A program made the translations under genes and the position numbers. From positions 1 to 64,000 of the forward strand of contig NZ_QNVT01000031.1 of assembly GCF_003385515.1 (NCBI RefSeq): a stretch of 64,000 nucleotides of DNA, in the 5' to 3' direction. A model generated the notes under the pieces. The model was given only the letters and a program-made list of their open reading frames with translations, made no database searches and was not told where the DNA came from. Source of the stretch: Chryseobacterium pennae (GTDB lineage: Bacteria > Bacteroidota > Bacteroidia > Flavobacteriales > Weeksellaceae). Below are positions 26,153-35,049 of this stretch, piece by piece; positions within the stretch are counted from its first letter, which is position 1; every line of letters begins with the position of its first letter.

Positions 26153-26797
26153 ATGAAAAAACTACTTATTTCAATGATGGTACTGGCACTGGCAGTAGCT
26201 TGTAAAAAGGAGGCCGGAAAACCGGTTCCAAGTGAGATTGATACGGTTACCCGTGTGAAACCGCTGGACAGTGCAGCAGTTGCTAAAGAAAAAGCATTGA
26301 AAGAAGGAGCGCTTAAAAAGACTAATGATGAGGTTTTACAGGCTTTAAAAGCTAAAGATTATAAGACATTTGCTTCATTTATCCACCCAGAGAAGGGGAT
26401 TAATTTTTCAATGTATGCTTTTGTAGATCCGAAATCAGATAAGCATTTTTCGAAAGAAGATTTTGAAAAATACCAGCCTACCAAAACATTGTTTACCTGG
26501 GGAGCGCAAGACGGCTCAGGGGATCCTTATAAAGCGACGATCAATGATTATCTAAGAAAATGGGTGTTCTCTGGTGATTTTACAGCTTCTCAATATTCTT
26601 TCAATACATTTCTCGGCAGAGGAAACTCGCTGAATAATCTTGAAGAGATCTATCCTAAAAGCGATTTTACAGAAAACTATATCAAAGGAACAGAAAAAAA
26701 TAGTGAAATGGACTGGAAAACACTCCGTTTTGTATTTGAAGAATTTCAGGGAAAATATTATCTCATTGCTGTTGTTAATGACCAATGGACAATTTAA
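26153..26797 (+). CDS. Lipoprotein of unknown function
   Basis: A 214-residue protein with signal MKKLLISMMVLALAVAC, lipobox AVAC, and KKEAGK after the lipidated Cys at 17. An alanine/lysine-rich stretch (about 43-70) may form a helix that spaces the domain from the membrane. The C-terminal part (KTFASFIHPEKGINFS ... YYLIAVVNDQW) has the look of an SnoaL/NTF2-like fold, which is inference. It is transcribed alone between divergent ypdA and a convergent glycosyltransferase gene. Confidence 0.7.
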   Translation: MKKLLISMMVLALAVACKKEAGKPVPSEIDTVTRVKPLDSAAVAKEKALKEGALKKTNDEVLQALKAKDYKTFASFIHPEKGINFSMYAFVDPKSDKHFSKEDFEKYQPTKTLFTWGAQDGSGDPYKATINDYLRKWVFSGDFTASQYSFNTFLGRGNSLNNLEEIYPKSDFTENYIKGTEKNSEMDWKTLRFVFEEFQGKYYLIAVVNDQWTI

Positions 26798-26799
26798 AA

Positions 26800-26840
26800 G
26801 CTAGAAGCTGGATGTAGGAAGCTGGAAACTGGAAGTTATA
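26800..26840 (+). repeat. Dispersed GAAGCTGGA repeat
   Basis: Short reiterated units AGAAGCTGGA, GGAAGCTGGAAA, CTGGAAGTT. Related pieces occur reversed at 26916-26931 and 34268-34285, and forward at 56876-56890, always between genes. The 26817-26825 and 26919-26927 pieces (GGAAGCTGG/CCAGCTTCC) could pair across the gap between two convergent genes. Confidence 0.55.
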
Positions 26841-26933
26841 GAATTGGGGAAAACATTTGTTATTCTTATTTTCAATTGTAATTAAAAACTACAGATGTTT
26901 TTTTTCAATTAAAGTTCTTCCAGCTTCCTTTCT

Positions 26934-28217
26934 TTATAAAATATCAGCCAGTTGCCTGGTGAGATTTTTTCTTGAAAACTGTTCTATCTGTTGAGTGTTT
27001 TCAGAAAGATTTCCGTTTTTCCAAAGGTCAAATTTTTCCAGAATGAATTTTTTTACAGACACAGAATCATCATAACTGAAATGTTTTCCTGCATGGGTCT
27101 CTTCAAGGATCTTAGCAACATCAGCTTTATCTGGTCCAAATGAAAGAATCTGTTTTCCGCTTACCAGATATTCAAATATTTTTCCGGGAATAATTCCTCT
27201 TGAAGATTCATTCGGGAAATTGGTGATCAGCAGCATTTCTGAAGTCTGCATTTCTTCAACAGCTTTACCGTGTGGAAGATACCCCAAATTCAGGATGTGA
27301 TTTTTCAGGCTTGAGTTTTCAATCATATGAAGGATTTTATCATCAATTCTTCCTACAAATTTTAAGCTGAAATGTTTTGCAAATTCTGCATTTTCCTTTA
27401 TCAGTTCATCCAATGATCTCCAAAGGTTCTCCGGATTTCTAAGCTGTTCCAGAACTCCAATATAACTTAATACAAAAGATTTGTTGTGCTGTTTATTTCC
27501 TTCGTTTGAATCACTTTCATCAAAACCGTTTGTGATACAAACTGCATTAGCTCCGGCTTTTTTGAAATTCTCAGCATCGGTATAGCTTGTGGCCAGGGTA
27601 ATATCTGCATTTTTGAAAACGGCACTTTCCAGCTGGCGGTGCTTTTGGTCTGAACTTTTGGTTAATTTCAGGTGTTTATAATACGAGATCTCTGTCCATG
27701 GATCGCGGAAATCGGCAATCCATTTAATATTGGGAAGTTTATTTTTTAGACCTAATCCAATCAGGTGAAGAGAGTGGGGTGGACCGGAAGTTACGATCGT
27801 ATCGATGTTGTGTTCTTTCAGGTATCTTTCCAGAAATTGAATAGAAGGCTTTACCCAGAAAACTCTGGCATCAGGAATAAAAAAATTTCCCCTTACCCAT
27901 ATAGAAAGTCTAGATTTCCAGCTCTGGTTTTTTCCTACATCAAATTGGCCTGCTTTAAATTTTTTGTTGCTTTTATTAAGCTTTTCAGCCAGCTGATAAG
28001 GTTCCCAGATCTTTGTTCTGACGATTTCAATATCTTTTGGAACATCCTTCATCAGGGTTTCGTCCAACAATGGATAGCTTGGGTTTTCCGGAGTATAGAT
28101 AACGGGTTTCCACCCGAAATCAGGCAGATATTTGGCAAACTTCAGCCATCTTTGAACACCAGGACCTCCCGCAGGAGGCCAGTAATAGGTGATAATCAAT
28201 ATTTTCTTTCGTTCCAT
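26934..28217 (-). CDS. Glycosyltransferase, GT4-like
   Basis: A 427-residue cytoplasmic glycosyltransferase of GT-B form. The N-terminal Rossmann lobe has ILIITYYWPPAGGPGVQR, the glycine-rich acceptor loop typical of family 4 enzymes; the C-terminal lobe has SEMLLITNFPNESSRGIIPGKIFEYL, containing the E-x7-E-like donor site region. The ATG at 28217 is chosen because it starts the first strand; the frame upstream to 28247 runs into a dispersed repeat. A YfhO-like membrane protein gene follows upstream on the same strand, suggesting joint work on a surface glycan. Confidence 0.85.
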   Translation of the reverse strand: MERKKILIITYYWPPAGGPGVQRWLKFAKYLPDFGWKPVIYTPENPSYPLLDETLMKDVPKDIEIVRTKIWEPYQLAEKLNKSNKKFKAGQFDVGKNQSWKSRLSIWVRGNFFIPDARVFWVKPSIQFLERYLKEHNIDTIVTSGPPHSLHLIGLGLKNKLPNIKWIADFRDPWTEISYYKHLKLTKSSDQKHRQLESAVFKNADITLATSYTDAENFKKAGANAVCITNGFDESDSNEGNKQHNKSFVLSYIGVLEQLRNPENLWRSLDELIKENAEFAKHFSLKFVGRIDDKILHMIENSSLKNHILNLGYLPHGKAVEEMQTSEMLLITNFPNESSRGIIPGKIFEYLVSGKQILSFGPDKADVAKILEETHAGKHFSYDDSVSVKKFILEKFDLWKNGNLSENTQQIEQFSRKNLTRQLADIL

Positions 28218-28235
28218 TCTTTTGGTCGTCTGTCC

Positions 28236-28285
28236 TTCAATTGTCATTCTGAACGAAGCGTAGGGTAGTGAAAAATCTCATTCTA
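28236..28285. repeat. Dispersed intergenic repeat (CATTCTGAACGAAGCG type)
   Basis: The stretch contains TCATTCTGAACGAAGCG and then GAAAAATCTCATTC. This pairing is familiar as a short intergenic repeat scattered in many Bacteroidetes genomes. It lies between the glycosyltransferase and the YfhO-like gene. Confidence 0.5.
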
Positions 28286-28339
28286 TCTCTTCATTCAGAA
28301 ATTTCCAATCGGAATTGAATGCTTTAATTAATTTTTTGA

Positions 28340-30880
28340 TCAGGCTTTCTGTTCGATAAGAGTCTCTTTTTTCTTATTCTTATTCATCCAGAAAATTCCA
28401 AATGCTGCCAGTGCGATAAACAATCCGAAGCTTAATAGAGAAATCCATTTTCCTGTTTCAATTACTTCCGGCTCAAAAACCATTCTGATGTGGTGATTCC
28501 CGGCAGGAACATGTACTGCACGAAGCAGATAATCTGCTTTGATATAAGGAACCTCTTTTTCATCTACAAGAACCTTCCATCCGTGAGGATAATATACCTC
28601 AGAGAAAACGGCCAATTGAGGCGTTTTTGACTGAGATTTGAATTCCAGTTCGTTAGGTTGGTATGTAGTTAAATTGATAAATGCTGTAGAATCTGCCTGA
28701 ACAGGTTTATTACTGAAATAAGCTTTGTCAGAAGATGCAATCACAGCTGTTTTTTTATTGTCGATTTCCCCAAGAGAGTTAATTTCTTCGTTAGGAGTAT
28801 CTACAAATTTAAGATCACTTACAAACCATGCGTTTCCATTTGCTTTAGGATTCGGAACTACCTGAGGCTGATCCGGACCTCCGAAAACCATATATTTTGC
28901 ATTCAGTAAGTTGAGTATTTTAGGGGTTTTTACACTGTCGATATTATTGATATATGCATTCAGTACATCATCATATCTCCTTAATTTTACAGCGTGGTAA
29001 CCTCCGATAGAAGCTTTGAAATATGAAGTATTAGTCTCACTTGTAACTCCTAAAGTCTGGTTATAAATTCGGTAGTGAGCTTTATCTTTATCAGCAATAG
29101 TCTCTAATGTCTTGTTGATATTTACGGTAGATAAAATAGATTCAAGATTTGGATTTCCCTGTACTTTTTCAGCAAGAAGTTCAGAACTTTCTGTTTGGAA
29201 CGGGTTCTCAGCAAAAATCTTGTCTACATAATTTTCGTCATTTAAATAACGCTTATTTACAGTCCATAGGTCGAATAAACTTACTACACCAATGATGACC
29301 AAAGCAATATTAGAGCTAAGTTTTTTCTTTAAACTTAAAAATAGAACTGTGGCAGCAATGGCTACGTAAATAAATGCCTTTATAGCATCTATTCTAAACA
29401 GTTTGTACCTTTCATCTACCAGAAAATCAAGAAGGAAAGGAGGAAAGTACGTTTTCTCTCCTGCTGTTGAAAATCCTAATAATGATTTGCCAAATATTAA
29501 AAGAATTAATAATAATCCTAATGTTCCACCACTTACATACGTCAGAATTTTTTGCTTGTACTCTTCAGTCAGTTTTTCATCTGTAAAGAATCTGTATAAT
29601 CCTAAAATTGCGATCAAAGGGAATAGTAATTCCACGACAACAAGGATAGAAGACGGCGCCCTGAATTTATTGTAAAACGGAACGTAATCAATAAAGAAAT
29701 CAGATAATGGCATAAAGTTACTTCCCCAAGCCAATAAAATGGTTAGAATAGAAGCTCCCAGGATCCAGTAACGGTATTTTTTCCATGCAAAGAAAAATCC
29801 TAATAATGCAAGGAAGCATACAATAGCTCCCTGATAGGCCGGGCCTGAAGTTCCCGGTTGGTCACCCCAATAAGTCATTCCGCTGAAACCTTTTGAAATT
29901 CTGTCCATTTCAGCCTGTGAACCTACATTTTCCTGAACAAGTTCCTGAACTTTATTCATCATTTCCTTAGCTTCCGGTTCCTGGCTTCCACCACCCATTA
30001 ATCTTGGAATAAAAAGGTTTAAAGTTTCCAGTTGCCCATAGCTCCACATCAGCATACTTTCTTTATCCATTCCGGATTTTCCTGAAGTATGGCTGTCATT
30101 GGTTAAAATCTGTTTTCCACGAACGGTTTCCTTTACATATTCAGAGTTGGCCATGATCCTTTGAGAGTTCATGCCAACACCAATCACACAAGATGCTGCA
30201 ATGATTCCTGAAGAAATAAGGAAGTGTTTCATTGGAGTTTTTTTCTGAATCGCCCTGATAAGCTCAGACAGGAATAAAAATCCTAGTGCCAGAAATAGAT
30301 AATAGGTCATCTGCGGGTGGTTCGCTGCTATCTGAAGCCCCATAAACAGGGTAGTAACAATAAATCCCCAGATGTATTGTTTTCTGATGTAAACTAATAA
30401 AATTCCGGCTAAAAGCGGTGCGAAATATTCAATGGTATTGACCTTTCCATTGTGTCCCGCCGCAATAATGATATAGAAATAAGTGGAAAGCCCGAAAAAG
30501 GTTGCGCCTAGTAAGGCATATTTCCAGTTTCTGACTACGACCATTCCCAAAAGGAAAAAACCTGCAAAAAGAAGGAAGAGATAATTAACAGGTCTTGGTA
30601 GAAAGTTCAGATTGCTGTCGATTTTCTTGATGATATCACCTTTAAACTGGCTACCCATCTGGTAAGTCGGCATTCCCCCGAACATGGAATCACTCCAATA
30701 GGTTTCATTTCCTGTATTAGCTCTATAATCTAAAAGTTCTTTTGCTCCCCCTCTGTACTGTACAATATCATGCTGGAAAAGTTGTTTTCCTGAAAATACA
30801 GGAGTGGAATATAAAAATGCTAAAACTATAAATACTACTAATGAAACTGCAATATAAATTAAGTTTTTGTTTTTTGCCAT
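28340..30880 (-). CDS. YfhO-like multispanning membrane protein
   Basis: An 846-residue membrane protein with a first helix at 8-28, a periplasmic loop rich in polar residues containing DSMFGGMPTYQ, about ten more helices up to residue 550, a large soluble domain (about 550-810), and a last helix before KNKKKE. This resembles the YfhO family, which in Bacillus glycosylates lipoteichoic acid and is related to GT-C glycosyltransferases. I infer a GT-C-type role using a lipid-linked sugar, on the outer face of the inner membrane. The glycosyltransferase gene downstream fits that view. Confidence 0.8.
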   Translation of the reverse strand: MAKNKNLIYIAVSLVVFIVLAFLYSTPVFSGKQLFQHDIVQYRGGAKELLDYRANTGNETYWSDSMFGGMPTYQMGSQFKGDIIKKIDSNLNFLPRPVNYLFLLFAGFFLLGMVVVRNWKYALLGATFFGLSTYFYIIIAAGHNGKVNTIEYFAPLLAGILLVYIRKQYIWGFIVTTLFMGLQIAANHPQMTYYLFLALGFLFLSELIRAIQKKTPMKHFLISSGIIAASCVIGVGMNSQRIMANSEYVKETVRGKQILTNDSHTSGKSGMDKESMLMWSYGQLETLNLFIPRLMGGGSQEPEAKEMMNKVQELVQENVGSQAEMDRISKGFSGMTYWGDQPGTSGPAYQGAIVCFLALLGFFFAWKKYRYWILGASILTILLAWGSNFMPLSDFFIDYVPFYNKFRAPSSILVVVELLFPLIAILGLYRFFTDEKLTEEYKQKILTYVSGGTLGLLLILLIFGKSLLGFSTAGEKTYFPPFLLDFLVDERYKLFRIDAIKAFIYVAIAATVLFLSLKKKLSSNIALVIIGVVSLFDLWTVNKRYLNDENYVDKIFAENPFQTESSELLAEKVQGNPNLESILSTVNINKTLETIADKDKAHYRIYNQTLGVTSETNTSYFKASIGGYHAVKLRRYDDVLNAYINNIDSVKTPKILNLLNAKYMVFGGPDQPQVVPNPKANGNAWFVSDLKFVDTPNEEINSLGEIDNKKTAVIASSDKAYFSNKPVQADSTAFINLTTYQPNELEFKSQSKTPQLAVFSEVYYPHGWKVLVDEKEVPYIKADYLLRAVHVPAGNHHIRMVFEPEVIETGKWISLLSFGLFIALAAFGIFWMNKNKKKETLIEQKA

Positions 30881-30911
30881 GCTGGTTATGATCTTTTATT
30901 TCTTGGATTTT

Positions 30912-31142
30912 TTACCTTTTGTCATTACTCTCTTTTACCTCTTCATAGTCTACGGTTTCTGCATCCCACTTAAGGTTTTTTTTGTTATTCTTATTCGAGT
31001 TATGTAGGTCCTGCTGATTGTTATTTTGCTGTTGGTTATTGAACCTGTAGCTGTAAAATGTCTTAAAGAAGATTCTTTTCAGAATATTCCAGACGAAGAA
31101 TATAATAATAGCGGTGAGTACTAACTCAAGAATGTACTTCAT
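30912..31142 (-). CDS. DUF4834-like small membrane protein
   Basis: A 76-residue protein with one N-terminal membrane helix (4-27), a short basic stretch, a Q/N-rich linker (NNQQQNNNQQ) and an acidic tail with KWDAETVDYEEV. The helix plus K-W-D-A-E-x-V-D-Y-E motif is what I recall of DUF4834 proteins of Flavobacteriia. Function unknown. It lies 31 bp upstream of the YfhO-like gene on the same strand and 11 bp after the barrel gene, so it is part of the same run. Confidence 0.7.
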   Translation of the reverse strand: MKYILELVLTAIIIFFVWNILKRIFFKTFYSYRFNNQQQNNNQQDLHNSNKNNKKNLKWDAETVDYEEVKESNDKR

Positions 31143-31153
31143 AATTTTACTTT

Positions 31154-32335
31154 TTAAAATAGCTTATATGATAAGGATACGCTAAATCCATTCATATTTA
31201 GTTTTTCAGGCTGTCCATAATACAGGGAAGAGAAATAAGGAACAGATCCCCATTTCAACTCAGCTCCGAATCGGTCATAATTATAGCCTGCAGCAAATGT
31301 AGGATAAACTCTTCCATTTGCCGATGTAGAAATATTATCTACAGTGTATACATCATTGTTTAATATCAGTTCAAAACACAATAGTCCTGATACATATATT
31401 TTTGATTTTTGATTCAAAAACATATTATGTTTAAATCCAAATGGCAGCTGTAATGCTGAATACTTTATTTCAAAATTTCTTCTGTTGTAATCATTCACCT
31501 TAAGATTCACAGTTTGGAAAGCTGGTTCTGAAATAATGGCCCATTTCCCTTTGTTAAAGTTCAAAATATATTCAAGTTCCACCCCAAAACGATAGGCAAT
31601 ACCATTCTTTTTATATTCTCCTATATCAGTGGTGCCTTGAGGGGCATGTATTGTATAATTTGAAAATCCAACTCCAGGTTTTAGATAAATATGGAAATTA
31701 TTTTTACCGTTACCCTCTGCAGTTACAGGATCCAAACCATTATAAAGAATGAAGATTTTCTTAAGCTTATTTTCTGTATATCCTAATCTTTCAATATCAG
31801 TATCTGTTATTTTACTGTTATCAGAAAATTCATTCTTCAGTTGATTTTTATATGTTTCGTTCTTTTCTATTCTATTTGAATTTAAATATTCTTTGTATTC
31901 TAACTGGTGAAAAGTATCTTCATTTTTTTTTTTGTAGAAAAAGCGAGTAATATTTCCACTATTATATCTGTACAGATTAATTTTACCTTCTACCAAAGAC
32001 TTTAATAAAAGGATCTCTTCATTATTTTTAAGATCTTTTGTTATAGATAAATGATCTAAGTTTGAAGAAGAACGGTCTATCATTACTTTTGCTTTCAGAT
32101 ATTTGATATTTCCAACAGAGAATTCTTTTAAATTCATGGCCGCTATCTGATTTATTTTTTCATTTCCGTTTATTTTATATTCAATGACCTCCGGATTATT
32201 GTTCCAGTCCTTGTTTTTTATTAAAACATTCGTTTTTCCGCCGTTTTCATTAATTATATATCCCTGTTCAAAATTAATCTGACTATACATGAAAGCAGGA
32301 AATAAAAATAGAACGGCGTAAAAAAGATTTTTCAT
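31154..32335 (-). CDS. Exported beta-barrel-type outer membrane protein, unknown function
   Basis: A 393-residue protein with signal MKNLFYAVLFLFPAFMYSQ. The first half repeats the pattern of a soluble domain (QGYIINENGGKTNVLIKNKDW); the second half (from about residue 215) alternates hydrophobic and polar residues and ends in LSYKLF with a terminal aromatic, as outer-membrane barrels do. Related proteins in databases are often mislabelled tRNA modification GTPase; no GTPase motif is present. It follows the DUF6263-like lipoprotein by 35 bp. Confidence 0.65.
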   Translation of the reverse strand: MKNLFYAVLFLFPAFMYSQINFEQGYIINENGGKTNVLIKNKDWNNNPEVIEYKINGNEKINQIAAMNLKEFSVGNIKYLKAKVMIDRSSSNLDHLSITKDLKNNEEILLLKSLVEGKINLYRYNSGNITRFFYKKKNEDTFHQLEYKEYLNSNRIEKNETYKNQLKNEFSDNSKITDTDIERLGYTENKLKKIFILYNGLDPVTAEGNGKNNFHIYLKPGVGFSNYTIHAPQGTTDIGEYKKNGIAYRFGVELEYILNFNKGKWAIISEPAFQTVNLKVNDYNRRNFEIKYSALQLPFGFKHNMFLNQKSKIYVSGLLCFELILNNDVYTVDNISTSANGRVYPTFAAGYNYDRFGAELKWGSVPYFSSLYYGQPEKLNMNGFSVSLSYKLF

Positions 32336-32370
32336 GATTGGTTATTAGTTTTTATATAGTTTTTTGTTTC

Positions 32371-33420
32371 TTATTTTGCAGAAGGGTTTACCATCACAGA
32401 AGAATTGGAAACACTTTTCATAGACTGTGATTGTTTTCCGTCTGAAATAGTTTCAATCTGTGTAGTTTTTACATTAATGTTCTGGTTGATAATCCATCCT
32501 GTATTTTCGTCAAACTTAATGGTCCCGTTTTGAGCAAGTTCACTGCTCATGCTGTGAGTGATTGGTCCCTGAGCCTTCTTTTCAGTTTTCTTGGGAATAC
32601 CTCCGGTTACACTGATTTCAGCAATTCCGTTTCCTAAGCTCTTTAAAACATAATTTGAAGTTACTTTAATGCTTCCGTTCGGATCTGCATTTTCAGAAGT
32701 TGACCATTTTTCACCTACTTTTACTCCTTTTTTCGGAATAATTGAAAGGTTTTTATTGAACTGATCTTTCAATACTTTCTCATTGAAGGACTGTTTAAGA
32801 CTTGCTACAACACTTGCTCTTTCATTAGCATCCTTGATAAGCGGTCCTACCGCATTGGTAACTTTGGTATATACTGCATCAAAACCTGTAATGGAAATCA
32901 CATTTCCTTTGGTATCCATCTTCATATCAAGCTTATTGTTGGTAAGAGCTTTGTTGATATTCCAGATCATTTTAAGATCATCTTCTTTAGGAAGAGGCAG
33001 CTTAGTATCTACTACAACCGTTTTACCCTGTGCAGCCTGAGAGCTTCTTTTAGAAACAAGATTAAGAGTCATTTCATATACATTTCCCTTAATATCATTT
33101 ACAATAAAGTTCATTTCGTCAGTAGATTCTACAGTAGCTGTCATAGATTTTCCCTGAGGATCAGTCATCGTTTTTACATCTCTCTGGTAGGTAGTAAGGG
33201 GATAAGTCTTTCCTTTTTCAAGTTTGAAAGACTGAGAAACAATCCCTGCAGAGTCTCTGATTGCCGGGTTTTCTGCAACTTTTGCTGCAGAATCCGCAGG
33301 AACTTCCACGGTAACCGTTTTTCCGGTCTTAGGATCTACTTTTGTGATTTTTGCCGTTTCTTTTTTACAAGATACAAGAGCTATAGATGATAATAGCGCT
33401 ATTGCTGCTATATTTTTCAT
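32371..33420 (-). CDS. Lipoprotein, DUF6263-like
   Basis: A 349-residue lipoprotein: signal MKNIAAIALLSSIALVSC with lipobox LVSC, then KKETAKITKVDPKTGKTV. The mature protein has long beta-rich segments and a conserved-looking block of KGVKVGEKWS (about 233-242) and GWIINQNINVKT (about 310-321), which fits DUF6263-type proteins. It is expected in the periplasmic leaflet of a membrane. It lies between rlmB and the barrel protein gene, all on the minus strand with gaps under 40 bp, so one transcript may cover them. Confidence 0.7.
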   Translation of the reverse strand: MKNIAAIALLSSIALVSCKKETAKITKVDPKTGKTVTVEVPADSAAKVAENPAIRDSAGIVSQSFKLEKGKTYPLTTYQRDVKTMTDPQGKSMTATVESTDEMNFIVNDIKGNVYEMTLNLVSKRSSQAAQGKTVVVDTKLPLPKEDDLKMIWNINKALTNNKLDMKMDTKGNVISITGFDAVYTKVTNAVGPLIKDANERASVVASLKQSFNEKVLKDQFNKNLSIIPKKGVKVGEKWSTSENADPNGSIKVTSNYVLKSLGNGIAEISVTGGIPKKTEKKAQGPITHSMSSELAQNGTIKFDENTGWIINQNINVKTTQIETISDGKQSQSMKSVSNSSVMVNPSAK

Positions 33421-33457
33421 TTTCTGATTTTTTTAAGTGTTGTGTTATCGAATTAAT

Positions 33458-34195
33458 TTATTTCAGACTTTTCTGTCTCACCGCTTCATACAGGATTGCG
33501 CCACATGCTACGGAAACATTCAAAGACTGAGTTTTTCCTTCAATAGGAAGTTTTATTTTTTCATCAGAATGATGCAGTACTTCTTTAGAAATTCCTGTTT
33601 CCTCATTTCCCATAACGATAGCGCATGGTTCTGTGAAATTTACATCATAGATCAGTTTCTGAGCTTTCTCAGATGCTGAAAATACAGTAATTCCGCTCTG
33701 TTGAAGGAAATCTACAACGTGAGCAAGATTATTTTCCTTGCAGATTTTAATATTATAAAGCGCTCCGGCTGACGTTTTAATAGCGTCAGAATTAATAGGA
33801 GCAGCACCTTTTTCAGGAATAATAACAGCATCTACACCCGCACATTCTGCCGTTCTGCAGATGGCTCCAAAGTTTCTTACATCTGTAAGTCTGTCCAGAA
33901 TTAATAAGAATGGAGTTTTCCCTTCTTCAAATAATTGTGGCACAATATCTTCCACTTTATGAAACGGAACATCCGAAATAAAAGCAACCACACCTTGGTG
34001 GTTTTTTCTTGTAAAACGGTTCAGTTTTTCAACCGGAACATAATTGGGACGGATTTTATTTTTTGCTAAAATTGCTTTCAGTTCAGCATAAATAGGACCC
34101 TGAAGTGCATTTTGCACAAAGATCTTGTCAATCGTTTTTCCCGCTTCAATTGCTTCAATCACGGGACGCAGCCCGAAAATAAAATCGTCTTTCAT
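33458..34195 (-). CDS. rlmB: 23S rRNA (guanosine-2'-O-)-methyltransferase RlmB
   Basis: A 245-residue SPOUT methyltransferase that modifies G2251 of 23S rRNA using S-adenosylmethionine. The N-terminal substrate domain (FIFGLRPVIEAIEAG) precedes the SpoU domain with its three motifs: LDRLTDVRNFGAICRTAE (motif 1), IVMGNEETGIS (motif 2) and IEGKTQSLNVSVACGAILYE (motif 3, knot). Length is normal. It is the most upstream gene of the minus-strand run that continues with the DUF6263-like lipoprotein. Confidence 0.94.
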   Translation of the reverse strand: MKDDFIFGLRPVIEAIEAGKTIDKIFVQNALQGPIYAELKAILAKNKIRPNYVPVEKLNRFTRKNHQGVVAFISDVPFHKVEDIVPQLFEEGKTPFLLILDRLTDVRNFGAICRTAECAGVDAVIIPEKGAAPINSDAIKTSAGALYNIKICKENNLAHVVDFLQQSGITVFSASEKAQKLIYDVNFTEPCAIVMGNEETGISKEVLHHSDEKIKLPIEGKTQSLNVSVACGAILYEAVRQKSLK

Positions 34196-34284
34196 TGATT
34201 TGTTTAAAATTTTATGTTTAAGGTTATCGGAATCTAGAGCAGGTGGTTCATGATTTATTATGATTACGAACTTCCAGCTTCCTT

Positions 34285-34755
34285 TTAGTACTTTTCTCCT
34301 AAAATTGCTCTTTTCTGCGCCATTGCATATCCATAATGCAGGCTTTCATGCATATTGTTAAAAATAATGGCATCCTGAATACTCTTCAGATCCATCCCGA
34401 AACTGGTAGTGTAGGGAGTATAGTCTGAAAAGAAATCACTATCATAATCCTTCATTAATATCTTTGAGGTTTCCGTTAGTAAAAACTCAAGGTCTTCCAC
34501 CTCTGATTTTTGAACATTAAGGTTCGGTAAAGTTCCTTTTTTGTAAGTTTCAATCCAATATTTATCAATACGGAAAGGGTTTCCGCTCAGATAATAATGC
34601 AGAAGCTGCTGAGTGGCAACCGTATGGGCAATATTCCAGTAAATATTGTTGTTGAAGCCATCCGGAATCAGCAGAAGATCCTCATGGGAAGTGTTCTGTA
34701 GGATATCTAAAAGGTTTCTTCTCACCTGTCTGTGTGCTTGAAAATGATAATTCAT
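34285..34755 (-). CDS. DinB-family protein
   Basis: A 156-residue four-helix protein of the DinB/YfiT type. Candidate metal-binding histidines sit at the expected places: H51 region (NIAHTVATQQ), and H139-x3-H143 in NMHESLHYG near the C-terminus. Members act as metal-dependent thiol transferases with small thiols such as bacillithiol; the ypdA gene in this window is consistent with that thiol being present. ATG 34755 is preferred to an alternative eight codons upstream because it gives the family N-terminus. Single-gene unit. Confidence 0.8.
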   Translation of the reverse strand: MNYHFQAHRQVRRNLLDILQNTSHEDLLLIPDGFNNNIYWNIAHTVATQQLLHYYLSGNPFRIDKYWIETYKKGTLPNLNVQKSEVEDLEFLLTETSKILMKDYDSDFFSDYTPYTTSFGMDLKSIQDAIIFNNMHESLHYGYAMAQKRAILGEKY

Positions 34756-34962
34756 TTTGCAGAAAATTTTAATCACCAAAAATAGTTTAATAAACTGGAA
34801 ATGACAATTTTTTGGCTAAAGGATTAAAGTAAAAGTTGCACAATGCCGGAAAAATAGATTATTTATTATTTTCTTTTTAGGTAGAAATCTGACAGGATTA
34901 CAATCTGTTTTAGAAAATTTAACGACTCCTTTTTAGATATTTATCAATTTTTAAGAAGCTGA

Positions 34963-34998
34963 AACCCTCCGATGATTTTTGATCAAAGGAGGGTTTTT
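34963..34998. terminator. Intrinsic terminator hairpin after the PNGase F-like gene
   Basis: AACCCTCC and GGAGGGTT flank a 17-base loop, followed by TTTTTTATTG on the plus strand. On the minus strand it lies about 50 bp past the stop of the 35050-36387 gene with only three T residues after it, so its best T-run faces the plus direction. Confidence 0.6.
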
Positions 34999-35049
34999 TA
35001 TTGTTTGTTAACTGTTTTTTATAAGTTTTTACCTTTTAACTGATGATGA

